Part shown: piece after piece, positions 43,663 to 52,349 of the stretch | Layout: each line of letters starts with the position of its first letter | Position numbering within the stretch: position 1 is the first letter of the stretch | NCBI RefSeq assembly: GCF_030813795.1 | Contig: NZ_JAUSUX010000002.1 | Location: 62,001-126,000, forward strand | Direction of reading: 5' to 3' | DNA: 64,000 nt | Source: Desulfofundulus luciae | GTDB lineage: Bacteria > Bacillota > Desulfotomaculia > Desulfotomaculales > Desulfovirgulaceae | Program-made: the position numbers and the translations under genes | The notes under the pieces: generated by a model | Told to the model about the DNA's origin: nothing | The model's input: only the letters and a program-made list of their open reading frames with translations | The model's database searches: none

Positions 43663-43871
43663 GCGCTACCCGGGAGGAGCTGGCCAGGGGGCAGCCATTC
43701 CGGTTGGACCAACTGCCGTCCGGGCACCCGGCGATGGGTGGGAGGGGTCAGAAAAGAAAGGTCCCGGGAAGGGCGGGTGAAATTGTCACCCGGGTGATGA
43801 TTCCGGTACGGGGGAACCGGTGTAGATACCTGCTGAATCTTGACGCGGATTTTATACGAAAATATCGAATC

Positions 43872-43900
43872 TGGACAACATATGCCTGCTGTGTTATAAT
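43872..43900 (+). promoter_or_regulatory. Sigma-A promoter of the cobalamin riboswitch
   Basis: TGGACA (43872-43877), 17 bases, TATAAT (43895-43900), about 20 bases before the first riboswitch stem. Confidence 0.7.
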
Positions 43901-43919
43901 TTAGGCAATTAAATAAAGT

Positions 43920-44175
43920 GAACGGGTGCTCCCTGCCGCAAAAGGCAAGGATAGAGGGAAGTCAGTGAAAATCTGACGCGGGGCCGCCACTGTGAATGGG
44001 GAGTCCGCCACACAAAACCACTGGCCCAAACTAACTGGTGAGCTGTTACATCCAATGGCACGCTTGTTCAGCACTGAATGATGTAACAGCAGGGTTCAAT
44101 CGTTGTCATCGGTAAGTGCCGGGCTGGGAAGGCGTGGTGGGGCAGTGATCCATGAGCCAGGAAACCTGCCCGTTC
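43920..44175 (+). ncRNA. Cobalamin riboswitch
   Basis: The B12-box consensus is present exactly as GAGCCAGGAAACCTGCC (44154-44170). GCCACTG (43985-43991) upstream matches the conserved core. The closing P1 stem is GAACGGG (43920-43926) with CCCGTTC (44169-44175). A peripheral arm with an 11-bp stem (GCTGTTACATC / GATGTAACAGC, starting near 44042) is longer than usual. An intrinsic terminator follows at 44238, so it should switch transcription off when adenosylcobalamin binds. No B12 synthesis or transport gene that I recognise lies downstream; the next intact gene is at 45026. Confidence 0.9.
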
Positions 44176-44237
44176 CTTTTCACCGCTTGTACCTACGGTC
44201 CATGGGGAGGTGAAAGAACTTAAGTAGTATGCTTTTA

Positions 44238-44266
44238 CCCCTGCACCCGGACATGCAGGGGTTTTT
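44238..44266 (+). terminator. Intrinsic terminator of the riboswitch
   Basis: CCCCTGCA / TGCAGGGG, an 8-bp perfect stem with an 8-base loop, then five T's. Confidence 0.85.
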
Positions 44267-44290
44267 AGTGTTTTAAAAATGCCAGATTGC

Positions 44291-44434
44291 AGGAATAGGT
44301 GCTTTATCCTGAGGGATAAGGCTTAAAGGGGTGATATGGTCCACTGTCTGGGGAGCCCCTTCAACTTATTTAAAGAAGCTTTGGGTGACTTGAGGGGGCC
44401 ATGACCTGAGGACAGCAGAGGGCATGCCTATTCC
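44291..44434 (+). ncRNA. Possible structured RNA of unknown class
   Basis: GGAATAGG (44292-44299) can pair with CCTATTCC (44427-44434), enclosing a 9-bp hairpin (44301-44309 with 44314-44322, one G-U) and a CTGTC/GACAG pair (44344-44348 with 44411-44415). A terminator-like hairpin follows at 44501. I do not recognise a riboswitch class. The 49-codon ORF 44424-44573 inside is not supported by a ribosome-binding site. Confidence 0.3.
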
Positions 44435-44500
44435 ACTCCTCATTATCTGTACGGGGGGAGCGGTGGAGCATGTCCTTTTTGTGTTCACGCAGTTACATTA

Positions 44501-44527
44501 CCCCCCGGCACCAGGTTGGGGGGTTTT
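44501..44527 (+). terminator. Terminator-like hairpin
   Basis: CCCCCC (44501-44506) and GGGGGG (44518-44523) with an 11-base loop and TTTT. Confidence 0.6.
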
Positions 44528-44572
44528 CTTTGTGCTGGTTGGGCGGGCCGAATACCCCGGATTTTGGTCGTA

Positions 44573-44800
44573 ATGGCAAAGGGGGAGCTTAGCAAATATG
44601 TTTTTTGCTGGCCGGTGGAACACCGGAAGTTGAGGGAATTGGCGCAATTAAAGCCAGTGGAAAAACAAAAAGCCGAGGATGTGGAAAAGTGGCTGCAGGC
44701 GTTTTTACCGGCATTAAAGGGTCCTTTTGCGGACCGGCGGTGGATTAAGTATGTTTTACGGGAACTTGCCCGGCCCAATCTTTCTACCCTTATTTGCTAG
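44573..44800 (+). CDS. Hypothetical protein, 75 aa (doubtful)
   Basis: A short ORF with ordinary composition (KYVFCWPVEHRKLRELAQLKPVEKQKAEDVEKWLQAFLPAL). It lacks a clear ribosome-binding site, and its frame extends 57 bases upstream through the terminator-like hairpin. No family is recognised; it may be a relic of the gene once controlled by the riboswitch or an unrelated small protein. The following 44801-45025 has no gene or known RNA element that I can identify. Confidence 0.35.
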   Translation: MAKGELSKYVFCWPVEHRKLRELAQLKPVEKQKAEDVEKWLQAFLPALKGPFADRRWIKYVLRELARPNLSTLIC

Positions 44801-45025
44801 CTTGTTTCCTGGTAAGCTCAAGAGGACCTAAAAGGCGGCGCAGTTAAGGGAGCCTTGGCGGCCGCGAACCCCGCAGGTGGCTCAATAGACTCCGGCAATA
44901 TTTAAGCGCCTGACCGGCCAGAGGAAGGCAAATCCCTATCCCCCAAAGGGGTTTTAACCGCTCCCGGATGGATTTGGCAGTAATTTTGGTGAGCGGTGGA
45001 CAGGTATAGGAAGGTGACACTTACC

Positions 45026-47005
45026 GTGTCCGTGTTAAAAATGCCTTATGATGAAAAATTGCTAAGTTCATTAGAATCAATCATTACCGGCGACCCGATT
45101 GCGGATACTCTTTACCTGGCTCTAAAACATAAATACTATTCAGTTTACTGTCATTGTGTAAATGTATCCTGTTGTACCTACCTTTTGGCTACTAAAATGG
45201 GCTTGCCGGAACAAGAGTGTTTGCGTTTAACTCTAGGTGCATTACTCCATGACATAGGCAAAATTAACATATCGCCAAAGATTTTATACAAACCTGGCAA
45301 ACTAAATAAAGAAGAATGGTCTGTAATTAAAAGGCATCCTGTTAATGGCATTAATTTACTGAATGATTCCAAGCTTTTCCATATGGTTGCTGATGCTATT
45401 CGTTATCACCACGAAAGGTACGATGGCAGTGGATATTTAGAGGGGTTGTCCGGGGAAGATATACCGTTGTCTGCAAGAATCGTCAGCATCGGTGATTGTT
45501 TTGACGCCCTGGTATCTTTCCGGCCCTATAAAAAAATATTAAGTTTTGAAGAAGCAATTGAAGAACTAATAAAAAGCAAAAACACTCATCTGGACGGTCG
45601 ATTGGTAGATATGTTTATATCCATAGCGCCAGATTTTTATAAACATCATTATCATCCTACGTACTTTCCCCTTAGCGTAGAAAACAGTAACAAAAACTAC
45701 AGCAAATTTATTATTAACGAAGATAGTGAACTCGAAATTAATTGGGAAGAAATTTTAGATCAGTTGCCTGATATAGGAATAATATTGATAGACAGGGATG
45801 ATCGTATCCTCTTTTGCAACAATTTTGCAGCAAAATTAAGAGATGTAGAACCGGGTGAATTGATAGGCAAAACCATAATTGATATACAACGCCCCCACAG
45901 AAGAATAGTGGTTAAAGAAAAGCTTGCCAAAGTCAAAAGTGGCCAGGCAAATGGGTGGGAGCGGTTAATGGCAAGAAAAGGCAGATACATTGAAAATAAA
46001 TATATAAAAATAGCAGATGAAAAAGGTTGCTACAGTGGGATGCTAATGCTGACAATGGATGTTACTCAAAGAGAAAAGCTTCTTAGAATGCTGCTAATTA
46101 ATCTGGAAAAATTAAGTATTCTAGCCCAAGCAAACATATTTTTGAAGAAAGTATTTGATCTGGAAGATACATTAAACAACACTGCAGCCTTAATTAGTAA
46201 GGTTTTGACGCTCGAGAAATTATGGCTCGTTATTATGAGAAATGGAGAAATAAATTGCTTTCAGGAAGGAGAACAGCCCCTCAATGATAACCAGCGAGAA
46301 GAACTCATTAAAAAATGTGAAAAATTGGTACAAAACGGCCTCCAAGAGGTAATAATAGAAAAATGGGCGGGAAGCAAGAGAATTTTTATATTTTTAGAAT
46401 CAGGGGATGAATTTAAAGGTTTTTTGGTTGTCGAAACAAAAGGTACTGTGCATATAGGGCAACAGGAACAAGACCTGCTTAAAGTGATTGGAAACTATGT
46501 AGCATATGCGATAAAAAATTATTATTTATATCGCGAGTTGGAAAATTTGGCAATGAAAGATCAATTAACGAGAGTCTACAATAGGCAGTACTTAAACCTC
46601 ATAAAGAACAATTTAAATGTGCAAAGCAAGTTTGCTCTTATAGTGGTGGATATAGATCGTTTGAAGTATATCAATGATAACTTTGGGCATCAAATGGGTG
46701 ACTTGATTATTAAGGGTACGGCAGATATTTTAAAACAATCCATCAGGCAAAGCGATTGGATTATAAGGATGGGTGGTGATGAATTCTTAATAATAGTCAC
46801 TGACTGCAATGAGGCAGAAGTGCTAAAAATAATCAACCGCATAAAAGGTAAAGTAGCTGCTTGGGAACATCCCATTGCTGGCTTGAGCTTATCTGTAAGT
46901 GTGGGATATGCTATGTCCAAGCGCGGGCTGAGCTTTGATGAGATTTTTACTCTAGCGGATAACAATATGTATGAGCAAAAAAGAGGTTATACCAGGCTTT
47001 TTTAG
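45026..47005 (+). CDS. HD-GYP - PAS - GAF-like - GGDEF signalling protein
   Basis: A cytosolic protein of about 660 residues joining c-di-GMP degradation and synthesis modules. The HD-GYP domain has HDIGK and HHERYDGSGY, but the P of the GYP motif is Leu. A PAS domain follows (GIILIDRDDRILFCNNFAAKL), then a GAF-like region and a GGDEF domain with an intact RMGGDEF motif. The start is uncertain: GTG at 45026 follows AGGAAGGTGA, and GTG 44996 and ATG 45041 are alternatives. Base composition is clearly more AT-rich than the flanks, suggesting recent acquisition. It is followed by a GGDEF-gene remnant. Confidence 0.85.
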   Translation: MSVLKMPYDEKLLSSLESIITGDPIADTLYLALKHKYYSVYCHCVNVSCCTYLLATKMGLPEQECLRLTLGALLHDIGKINISPKILYKPGKLNKEEWSVIKRHPVNGINLLNDSKLFHMVADAIRYHHERYDGSGYLEGLSGEDIPLSARIVSIGDCFDALVSFRPYKKILSFEEAIEELIKSKNTHLDGRLVDMFISIAPDFYKHHYHPTYFPLSVENSNKNYSKFIINEDSELEINWEEILDQLPDIGIILIDRDDRILFCNNFAAKLRDVEPGELIGKTIIDIQRPHRRIVVKEKLAKVKSGQANGWERLMARKGRYIENKYIKIADEKGCYSGMLMLTMDVTQREKLLRMLLINLEKLSILAQANIFLKKVFDLEDTLNNTAALISKVLTLEKLWLVIMRNGEINCFQEGEQPLNDNQREELIKKCEKLVQNGLQEVIIEKWAGSKRIFIFLESGDEFKGFLVVETKGTVHIGQQEQDLLKVIGNYVAYAIKNYYLYRELENLAMKDQLTRVYNRQYLNLIKNNLNVQSKFALIVVDIDRLKYINDNFGHQMGDLIIKGTADILKQSIRQSDWIIRMGGDEFLIIVTDCNEAEVLKIINRIKGKVAAWEHPIAGLSLSVSVGYAMSKRGLSFDEIFTLADNNMYEQKRGYTRLF

Positions 47006-47020
47006 GATTAATTACTGAGG

Positions 47021-47190
47021 ACAAGCGCCGGGGCGAGGGGACGGCCCTGATCTGGTGTGTGGAAAATTTGTCTTTTGTAGGGGAGGGCAATTCCTTGTGA
47101 GCATCTGGAGGATTTTTTCGGGAAGGAGTAGCGGTTTGATTTGATAACCCTCAACTGTAGGGAATTCCTGGGTCGACGAAATTCCTTGGA
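47021..47190 (+). repeat. GGDEF 3'-end remnant (copy B of a dispersed repeat)
   Basis: It matches the last codons and the downstream region of the gene ending at 51060: AAGCGCCGGGG, GAAAATTTGTCTTTTGTA, then GTAGGGAATTCC(C/T)GGGT. The reading frame is eroded. Both copies of the downstream sequence are shared, so this is a duplication scar, not chance similarity. Confidence 0.7.
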
Positions 47191-47201
47191 AAGGAGTCTG
47201 A

Positions 47202-48782
47202 TTGGCGGTGGGCAGGCTTACAGATAGTTTTTCGTCCACGATGTCTAAGCTGATAGTAGCCTTTACAACGATTGCTTTGCTTCTTCTTTTTCTGGGAGGG
47301 TCACATTTCTATTTTCTGGCAAAGATCAACGCCCTGGATCGGGAGGTGGAGCACGCGGACCAGGTTGTGATGGAGACTCATGCATTACAACTGTCTGTTG
47401 CGGACCTTTTAATGCCCCCACACGATTACTTGATTACCGGCTCCCTTGAAGAACGCGAAAATTTTAAAGTATTGCGGACTGAAACCGAAAATATACTGGC
47501 ACGACTCCAGAGTTTGGATCCGGATTCTACTGCTGATATTTCACTAATTGAACAGGATTTACAAGCAATTTGCGAAACTGCGGAAGCACTTTTGGGTTTA
47601 AGGGATCCGGTAGGTAACAAAGATGTGGGCCACCTAATGGAAGAGATGGACGCTAAAGAGCAGAAGCTGATAAATGACATGTCCCGGTTTTTGACGCACG
47701 CTTCTGAGGTTAAACAAAATGCCAGTCTAACAAAATTCAGAACTGTGAGAGCGATTAGATTCTGGGAGATATTACTGCTAGGTGTGGTATTAATTCTTGT
47801 ACTAATTATAGCTATATATTCCAAGCGTAATATCGGCATGCCACTTTTAAAATTGCAAACGGTAATTAATCAGGTGGCGTCTGGTGACCTTACTGGCGGC
47901 AGCTTGCTGGCTAATACGCGTGATGAATTCGGCAGTTTAGCGAGGGCGGTTAATCAGATGATTCAGAATCTAAAGGATATCGCTTACAGGCTGACCGGAA
48001 AGGCGCGGGAACTGACGGAGCAGATGCTGCAGATCAGCAGCGGCACGGAGCAGACAGCTAGTGCGGCGACCAGTGCTGCTTCGTCTGTCAGCAAGGTCGC
48101 GGCTTTAGCGGAACAGGTTTCGTCTGCCATCCAGAACCTTTCAGACACGGCCACGCAGACGGTGCAGCATGCGCGGGCGGGACAGGAGGGCCTGGATAAG
48201 GTGGTGGCGCAGATGGCCGCGATCCAGCAGGCGACCCGGAACATGGTGACGGCGATGGAACGGCTCGGGAAGAAGTCGGGGGAGATCGGCGCGGTCGTCG
48301 AATTGATCACCCAGATTGCCGACCAAACGAACCTGTTGGCGCTCAACGCGGCGATTGAGTCGGCGCGGGCCGGCGAGCAGGGGAAAGGCTTTGCGGTAGT
48401 GGCTGAAGAGGTTCGACGGCTGGCGGAACAGTCGGCCAGCGCGGCCAAGAAAATTTTCGGCCTGATAGAAGCGGTGCAGGAGGAGGCAAAGACAATGTCG
48501 GCAATGATGGATCAGAACGCCCAAACGGTGTCGGAGGGGACGGTGCTGACCAGCGAGGTAGTCCGCAACTTCCGAGAGATCATCCAAGCGGTGGAAGACC
48601 TGAACGGCCAGTTCAAGGAGATCGCGCGGGCTACACAGGAGGCAGCTGGTGGTGTAAGTAACATCACCGCTGCGGCGCAACAGCAGACGGCAACGATGCA
48701 GGAGATGGCCTCCTCGACCCAGCAGTTGGCGGCAATGGCTGAAGAACTTGAGGGGCTGGCGCGACGCTTTAAAGTGGCCTAG
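47202..48782 (+). CDS. Methyl-accepting chemotaxis protein
   Basis: 526 residues: an N-terminal transmembrane helix ([17 protein letters not shown]), a helical sensor domain, a second helix ([19 protein letters not shown]), a HAMP region and a signalling domain whose tip [29 protein letters not shown] is diagnostic. It senses an extracellular ligand through the CheA/CheW system; the ligand is unknown. The 5' half is less GC-rich than the 3' half, suggesting a domain swap of the sensor. The TTG start follows AAAGGAG. Confidence 0.93.
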   Translation: MAVGRLTDSFSSTMSKLIVAFTTIALLLLFLGGSHFYFLAKINALDREVEHADQVVMETHALQLSVADLLMPPHDYLITGSLEERENFKVLRTETENILARLQSLDPDSTADISLIEQDLQAICETAEALLGLRDPVGNKDVGHLMEEMDAKEQKLINDMSRFLTHASEVKQNASLTKFRTVRAIRFWEILLLGVVLILVLIIAIYSKRNIGMPLLKLQTVINQVASGDLTGGSLLANTRDEFGSLARAVNQMIQNLKDIAYRLTGKARELTEQMLQISSGTEQTASAATSAASSVSKVAALAEQVSSAIQNLSDTATQTVQHARAGQEGLDKVVAQMAAIQQATRNMVTAMERLGKKSGEIGAVVELITQIADQTNLLALNAAIESARAGEQGKGFAVVAEEVRRLAEQSASAAKKIFGLIEAVQEEAKTMSAMMDQNAQTVSEGTVLTSEVVRNFREIIQAVEDLNGQFKEIARATQEAAGGVSNITAAAQQQTATMQEMASSTQQLAAMAEELEGLARRFKVA

Positions 48783-48919
48783 GGCGATTACTAGCAGTTT
48801 TAGGGAAGGAACTTTTTAAAAAACGTCGAATAAAAAATAAAAAACGTACGGAACTTTTGATGGCAGAAAGCCGGAGCTTTCCTGTCTGAACCCGGGTTTG
48901 AAACTGCGGATTATTAATT

Positions 48920-48978
48920 AGGCCACGAAGGCTGGTTCTCTAGCTATTTGGAGAGGAGCCTTTGTGGCCTTAATTTTT
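48920..48978 (+). terminator. Long hairpin terminator
   Basis: A 14-bp stem with one G-U pair (48920-48933 with 48957-48970) and an inner TTCTC/GAGAG pairing, then TAATTTTT. It closes the chemoreceptor unit just ahead of the HD-GYP gene. Confidence 0.8.
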
Positions 48979-48994
48979 GGGGGAGGGAATATTT

Positions 48995-49606
48995 GTGAAT
49001 GTTCTCCCGGCCGGTGAACCCCCTTTGTTGTCAACGGTTTATCCTTTTTTAGAACGCTTTTTCCCCGAACTTGCTGTTTTCCCGGAATTACTGATGCACA
49101 GTGTGCGCACGGCAAAGTATGCCTTTCGATTGAGTTGCTTCCTCGGGCTCGGCAGCCCCCGGCTCCTTTTTTGGGCCGGAGCCCTGCATGACGCAGGCAA
49201 ACTGCTGGTGCCCCGTCATATTTTAGAGAAGCCCGGCCCTTTGCTGGAAAGCGAGTGGAAAATTATAGTGCGGCACCCCCTGTGGAGCTTTGAACTGGTG
49301 GAAAGCAGGTGCCGCGGGATCCGGGGCCTGGGGGGTATCCTGGCTGCAGTCAAAGCGCATCATGAGTCCTGGGACGGCACAGGCTATCCCGAGGGCCTGA
49401 AAGGTAACGGTATTCCCCTGGAGGCGAGAATTCTAGCCCTGGCCGACGTGTTTGATGCTCTAACCTCTCCCCGGCCCTACCGTTCTCCCCTGAGTTTGGG
49501 GGAAGCTCTTAAAGTGATGGCAGAAATGGGGGGTAAAAAACTGGATCCCCACCTGTTTCAAAAAGCGCGGGTTTTCCTGGCCCGTTTTAAGGAGGAAGCG
49601 GTTTGA
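48995..49606 (+). CDS. HD-GYP domain phosphodiesterase
   Basis: A compact ~200-residue HD-GYP protein with the full motif set: HDAGK, the HP segment and HHESWDGTGYPEGL. It should hydrolyse c-di-GMP. The GTG at 48995 follows GGGGGAGGG. It overlaps the next gene's ATG by one base (TGATG), so this phosphodiesterase and the adjacent GGDEF protein form a coupled pair with opposite enzymatic activity. Confidence 0.85.
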   Translation: MNVLPAGEPPLLSTVYPFLERFFPELAVFPELLMHSVRTAKYAFRLSCFLGLGSPRLLFWAGALHDAGKLLVPRHILEKPGPLLESEWKIIVRHPLWSFELVESRCRGIRGLGGILAAVKAHHESWDGTGYPEGLKGNGIPLEARILALADVFDALTSPRPYRSPLSLGEALKVMAEMGGKKLDPHLFQKARVFLARFKEEAV

Positions 49607-51060
49607 TGTCAGGGAGTGGGAGAAGGCGCAGTATAATTCAGGTATTTACCGTATGGTTCTTTACCCTTGCCCTGGTTCCCACCTTGCTGGCTGTTTATGC
49701 TACGGCCAAGTACCTCACCTTACAAACCGTTGCCTGGGCAAATAGATACCTGACCCAGATGGCTTTATACGAAAGCCAGATTATTTCCCTTTCCCTGAAG
49801 CACACTCTGGGAGAAGATGGATTTTTCTTCTCTTTCCAGGGAGAGAAGATTGCAGCCAGTAAAGGCGGGCTGGTAAAAAGAATAGACCCGGCTCAACTCG
49901 GGCCTTTGTTTCCGGTGGAACCGGAGCCTGCCCAAATTTTTGCCCCCAAATTTCTTTTTGGATTTGGTTACCAGCCCAAACTGCGGCTCAGGGAAATGCC
50001 GGTCATTTACCTGGAAGATAGTAATGGCGCTGTTCTTTATCTGGCCGGGAAAAGAGAAAAATCCTCCTCCGGGGACAGGTTATTGCTTAAGGCCTTCGGA
50101 TTAAAAGAAAACCTGGAGGTTGGCGCGCCGGTGCCGGGAACCAATCTCAGGGTAAGGGTTTGGGCTTCAGTGGGAGGACTTGTGGAGGAACCTTTGCGGC
50201 AATTGTGTGTTCCTCTCGGCGGTACACTTATCCTGGTGATATTACTGTCAACCCTCCTTTATCCCCTGGCTGCGGCACAAATAGTATATCCCTTGAAAAA
50301 TCTGGCTGAACGCTTGTCCCGTTTCGATCCGGCAAAAAAAGAGGATATCTTTGCAGGCAGCAAATTTCAGACCAGTGAGTTGGCCGGGATTGCTTCTTCC
50401 TTTAACAATATGGCCTTACGGGTACGGGACACTCTGTCCGAACTGGAGCAGAAAGTAAAAGAACTGGAGGAAAAAAACGAACTCCTCCACCAGGCCCGGC
50501 GGCGGCTGGAATGGCTGGCCAGCTATGATCCCCTTACAGGCGTTCTAAACCGCAGGTCTTTTATGGAGCGATGTTTGTATTTAATCAGGGAAGCGGGGGG
50601 CGAATTTCCCCACGTGGCCGTCTTGATGATGGACGTGGATAATTTTAAAACCATAAATGATTGTTACGGGCATCCGGTGGGCGATATGGTCCTGAAAAAA
50701 GTAGGGGAATTGTTGAGACATCAGGTCAGGAAGGATGATCTGGTGGGGCGGTACGGGGGTGATGAATTTGTCCTGTTCTTTCTCGTTAACCAACCGGGAG
50801 AATTTAATGTCCTTGCCCGGCGCATTTTTACCTCTCTTTGTTCTGCGCTGGCTTCCGTGTCGGAACCGGATCTGAATGTCTCCATCAGCATGGGTGGAGC
50901 AATTGCCGGACGTGTTTTAATTGATGACGACCGCGACCTGGAACGGCTCATCGGCTTCGCTGACCAGCTTCTTTTAGAGGGCAAGCGCCGGGGTAAGAAG
51001 GCGGTCCTGATCCGGTGTGCGGAAAATTTGTCTTTTGTAAGAGAGAGTGATTCCTTATGA
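49606..51060 (+). CDS. Membrane GGDEF diguanylate cyclase with HAMP
   Basis: About 484 residues: an N-terminal transmembrane helix (VFTVWFFTLALVPTLLAVY), an extracytoplasmic sensor region, a second helix (GGTLILVILLSTLLYPLA), a HAMP and coiled-coil linker, then a GGDEF domain with RYGGDEF. It makes c-di-GMP. Start ATG 49606 overlaps the previous stop (TGATG). Its last ~60 codons and downstream region are duplicated at 37824 and 47021. It lacks an EAL domain. Confidence 0.9.
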   Translation: MSGSGRRRSIIQVFTVWFFTLALVPTLLAVYATAKYLTLQTVAWANRYLTQMALYESQIISLSLKHTLGEDGFFFSFQGEKIAASKGGLVKRIDPAQLGPLFPVEPEPAQIFAPKFLFGFGYQPKLRLREMPVIYLEDSNGAVLYLAGKREKSSSGDRLLLKAFGLKENLEVGAPVPGTNLRVRVWASVGGLVEEPLRQLCVPLGGTLILVILLSTLLYPLAAAQIVYPLKNLAERLSRFDPAKKEDIFAGSKFQTSELAGIASSFNNMALRVRDTLSELEQKVKELEEKNELLHQARRRLEWLASYDPLTGVLNRRSFMERCLYLIREAGGEFPHVAVLMMDVDNFKTINDCYGHPVGDMVLKKVGELLRHQVRKDDLVGRYGGDEFVLFFLVNQPGEFNVLARRIFTSLCSALASVSEPDLNVSISMGGAIAGRVLIDDDRDLERLIGFADQLLLEGKRRGKKAVLIRCAENLSFVRESDSL

Positions 51061-51187
51061 ACTGCTGGTAGATTTTATTTAAAAAAACTAGTTTAATTTG
51101 ATAAAATTCCCAGCAGTAGGGAATTCCCGGGTTGACGGTATTCATTTAAAAGGGGGCCGTTTTTTATGCCGGCCCCCCTCTTAAAAA

Positions 51188-51385
51188 TTAATGCTCATGC
51201 TCGTGAACATGGTGTTCGTGGTTGTGCATCTCTTCTTCTCCCGGCAGATGCTCGTGTTCGTGGGTATGCGTTACCGCCGGATGAGTGTGTTCGTGAGCGT
51301 GAGTTGTTTCCCCGTGCGCATGTGCATGCGTGTGGGTTACCGCCGGGTGAGTGTGTTCGTGGGCATGCTTGATTACCTCGGTCAT
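51188..51385 (-). CDS. Histidine-rich small protein
   Basis: 65 residues, mostly His, Glu, Thr and Ala, in repeats of the form HAHEHTHPAVTHTH (two copies). Such proteins store or buffer nickel, zinc or cobalt. The start has an AGGAGGG site on the minus strand, supporting a real gene despite low complexity. It stands alone between the GGDEF and PIN genes. Confidence 0.65.
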   Translation of the reverse strand: MTEVIKHAHEHTHPAVTHTHAHAHGETTHAHEHTHPAVTHTHEHEHLPGEEEMHNHEHHVHEHEH

Positions 51386-51598
51386 AAATCATCCCTCCTC
51401 CAGGAAGATTTTTCTGCCGTCCGTCGGCAGATATTCCTCCTCAAAATTTTAACCTACAGATAGATGGTAAATCAAGTTGTTTCGCAAAATTTTTCTAAGG
51501 TTTACCTTTAATTCCAGGGTGCGTGTCCAAAAAGGATTGGACTCAAGATAACACAGGCTTAAGGAGAATTAAAATGGTAGTTTGCAGCACTACTGTGC

Positions 51599-52045
51599 CT
51601 ATACAGGAAGATCTTTCTTCAAAAGGGATACCAGGTCCTGCAAAAAATCCCCGGGTGTACCGGCTGCGAAATCCACTTTCCCTTCCCAGTCTTCATTCAG
51701 GAAGTGCTTATCAAAACTTAACAACCAGTCCACCTTTGCTGTCATGGCCGCTGCCATTGTGGGGGCGTCCTTTTCGTTAATCAACGATTTGACCCGTTCC
51801 AGATCGTAATCATCAGGATCTGCCATTTTAAAGGGCAATGCCTTAAACAATGTGTGGAAGTGGTCCATACAACCGGGCAACTTTTTCTGCAAGTTCCGGA
51901 ATACTTCACTTACAACAGTCTCAGAAACGTACGGAGTGATTATCCCCAGTTCAACCAGGGCAAGCACCTCGTGCGAACCGCCGGTTCTCGACGCCAGGCC
52001 GGCAATAATCACGCTGCTGTCCAGGAATACTTTAATCTGTTTCAT
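51599..52045 (-). CDS. PIN-domain RNase (VapC-like)
   Basis: 148 residues with the PIN-fold acidic residues: FLDSSVIIAG near the N-terminus, SEVF in the middle and SFDKHF near the C-terminus. VapC toxins cleave RNA and are held by an antitoxin encoded upstream; here only a short relic is seen upstream, overlapping the start. It may be an orphan toxin-like protein or a housekeeping PIN protein. Confidence 0.75.
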   Translation of the reverse strand: MKQIKVFLDSSVIIAGLASRTGGSHEVLALVELGIITPYVSETVVSEVFRNLQKKLPGCMDHFHTLFKALPFKMADPDDYDLERVKSLINEKDAPTMAAAMTAKVDWLLSFDKHFLNEDWEGKVDFAAGTPGDFLQDLVSLLKKDLPV

Positions 52046-52094
52046 ATTTGTGAGTACCCTCTCTTAATTCCGCCAGCAGCTGCTTCAAGTCCAC
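52032..52094 (-). pseudogene. Short antitoxin-like relic overlapping the PIN gene
   Basis: A 20-codon frame starting GTG reads DLKQLLAELREGTHKYETD and ends inside the PIN gene start. The layout (a short overlap before a PIN gene) is that of an antitoxin 3' end; an in-frame TAA lies just upstream, so a full antitoxin is not encoded. The call is tentative. Confidence 0.35.
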
Positions 52095-52349
52095 ATTTTA
52101 TTGCAAGATTGACTTTTCCCTTTTAATTTGGTAGGATGGGTTATGAACGGAAGTTGAGTAATTTTTAACCCCGTAGTGAAGACGGGAACGAGGCGCACCA
52201 GTTTTTGGAAAATCACATAAGGGCAGGTAAAAATAAACGGCCACGGAGGCCCGGGTGTCCTTTTTTGGAGAAAAGGGGGGGCGTGGCTTTATTGTTTTTT
52301 TGAACCATAGTGTTCACAAGTTAAGTTAATTTAAAGAAGGTGATCGCTT
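52095..52349 (+). other. Intergenic stretch with a possible hairpin
   Basis: GCCACG and CGTGGC near 52242 and 52280 could pair around T/A-rich arms, followed by a long T-run, perhaps a terminator. No gene is supported. GAAGGTGAT at the right end is the site for the TrmO-like gene. Confidence 0.35.

Noticed and set aside
43647-43904. 85-codon plus-strand ORF beside the tetR promoter
   Set aside because: It crosses the -35 of the efflux promoter and both promoter boxes of the riboswitch and has no ribosome-binding site or family.
44424-44573. 49-codon ORF in the candidate RNA region
   Set aside because: No ribosome-binding site, no recognised family, and it runs through a terminator-like hairpin.
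44801-45025. c-di-GMP riboswitch before the HD-GYP/GGDEF gene
   Set aside because: The conserved GEMM core and receptor motifs are not found; the region shows only loose hairpins.
51188-51385. Short tandem repeats resembling a CRISPR array
   Set aside because: The repeats are degenerate His/Thr codons in an open frame with a ribosome-binding site and no unique spacers of constant length.
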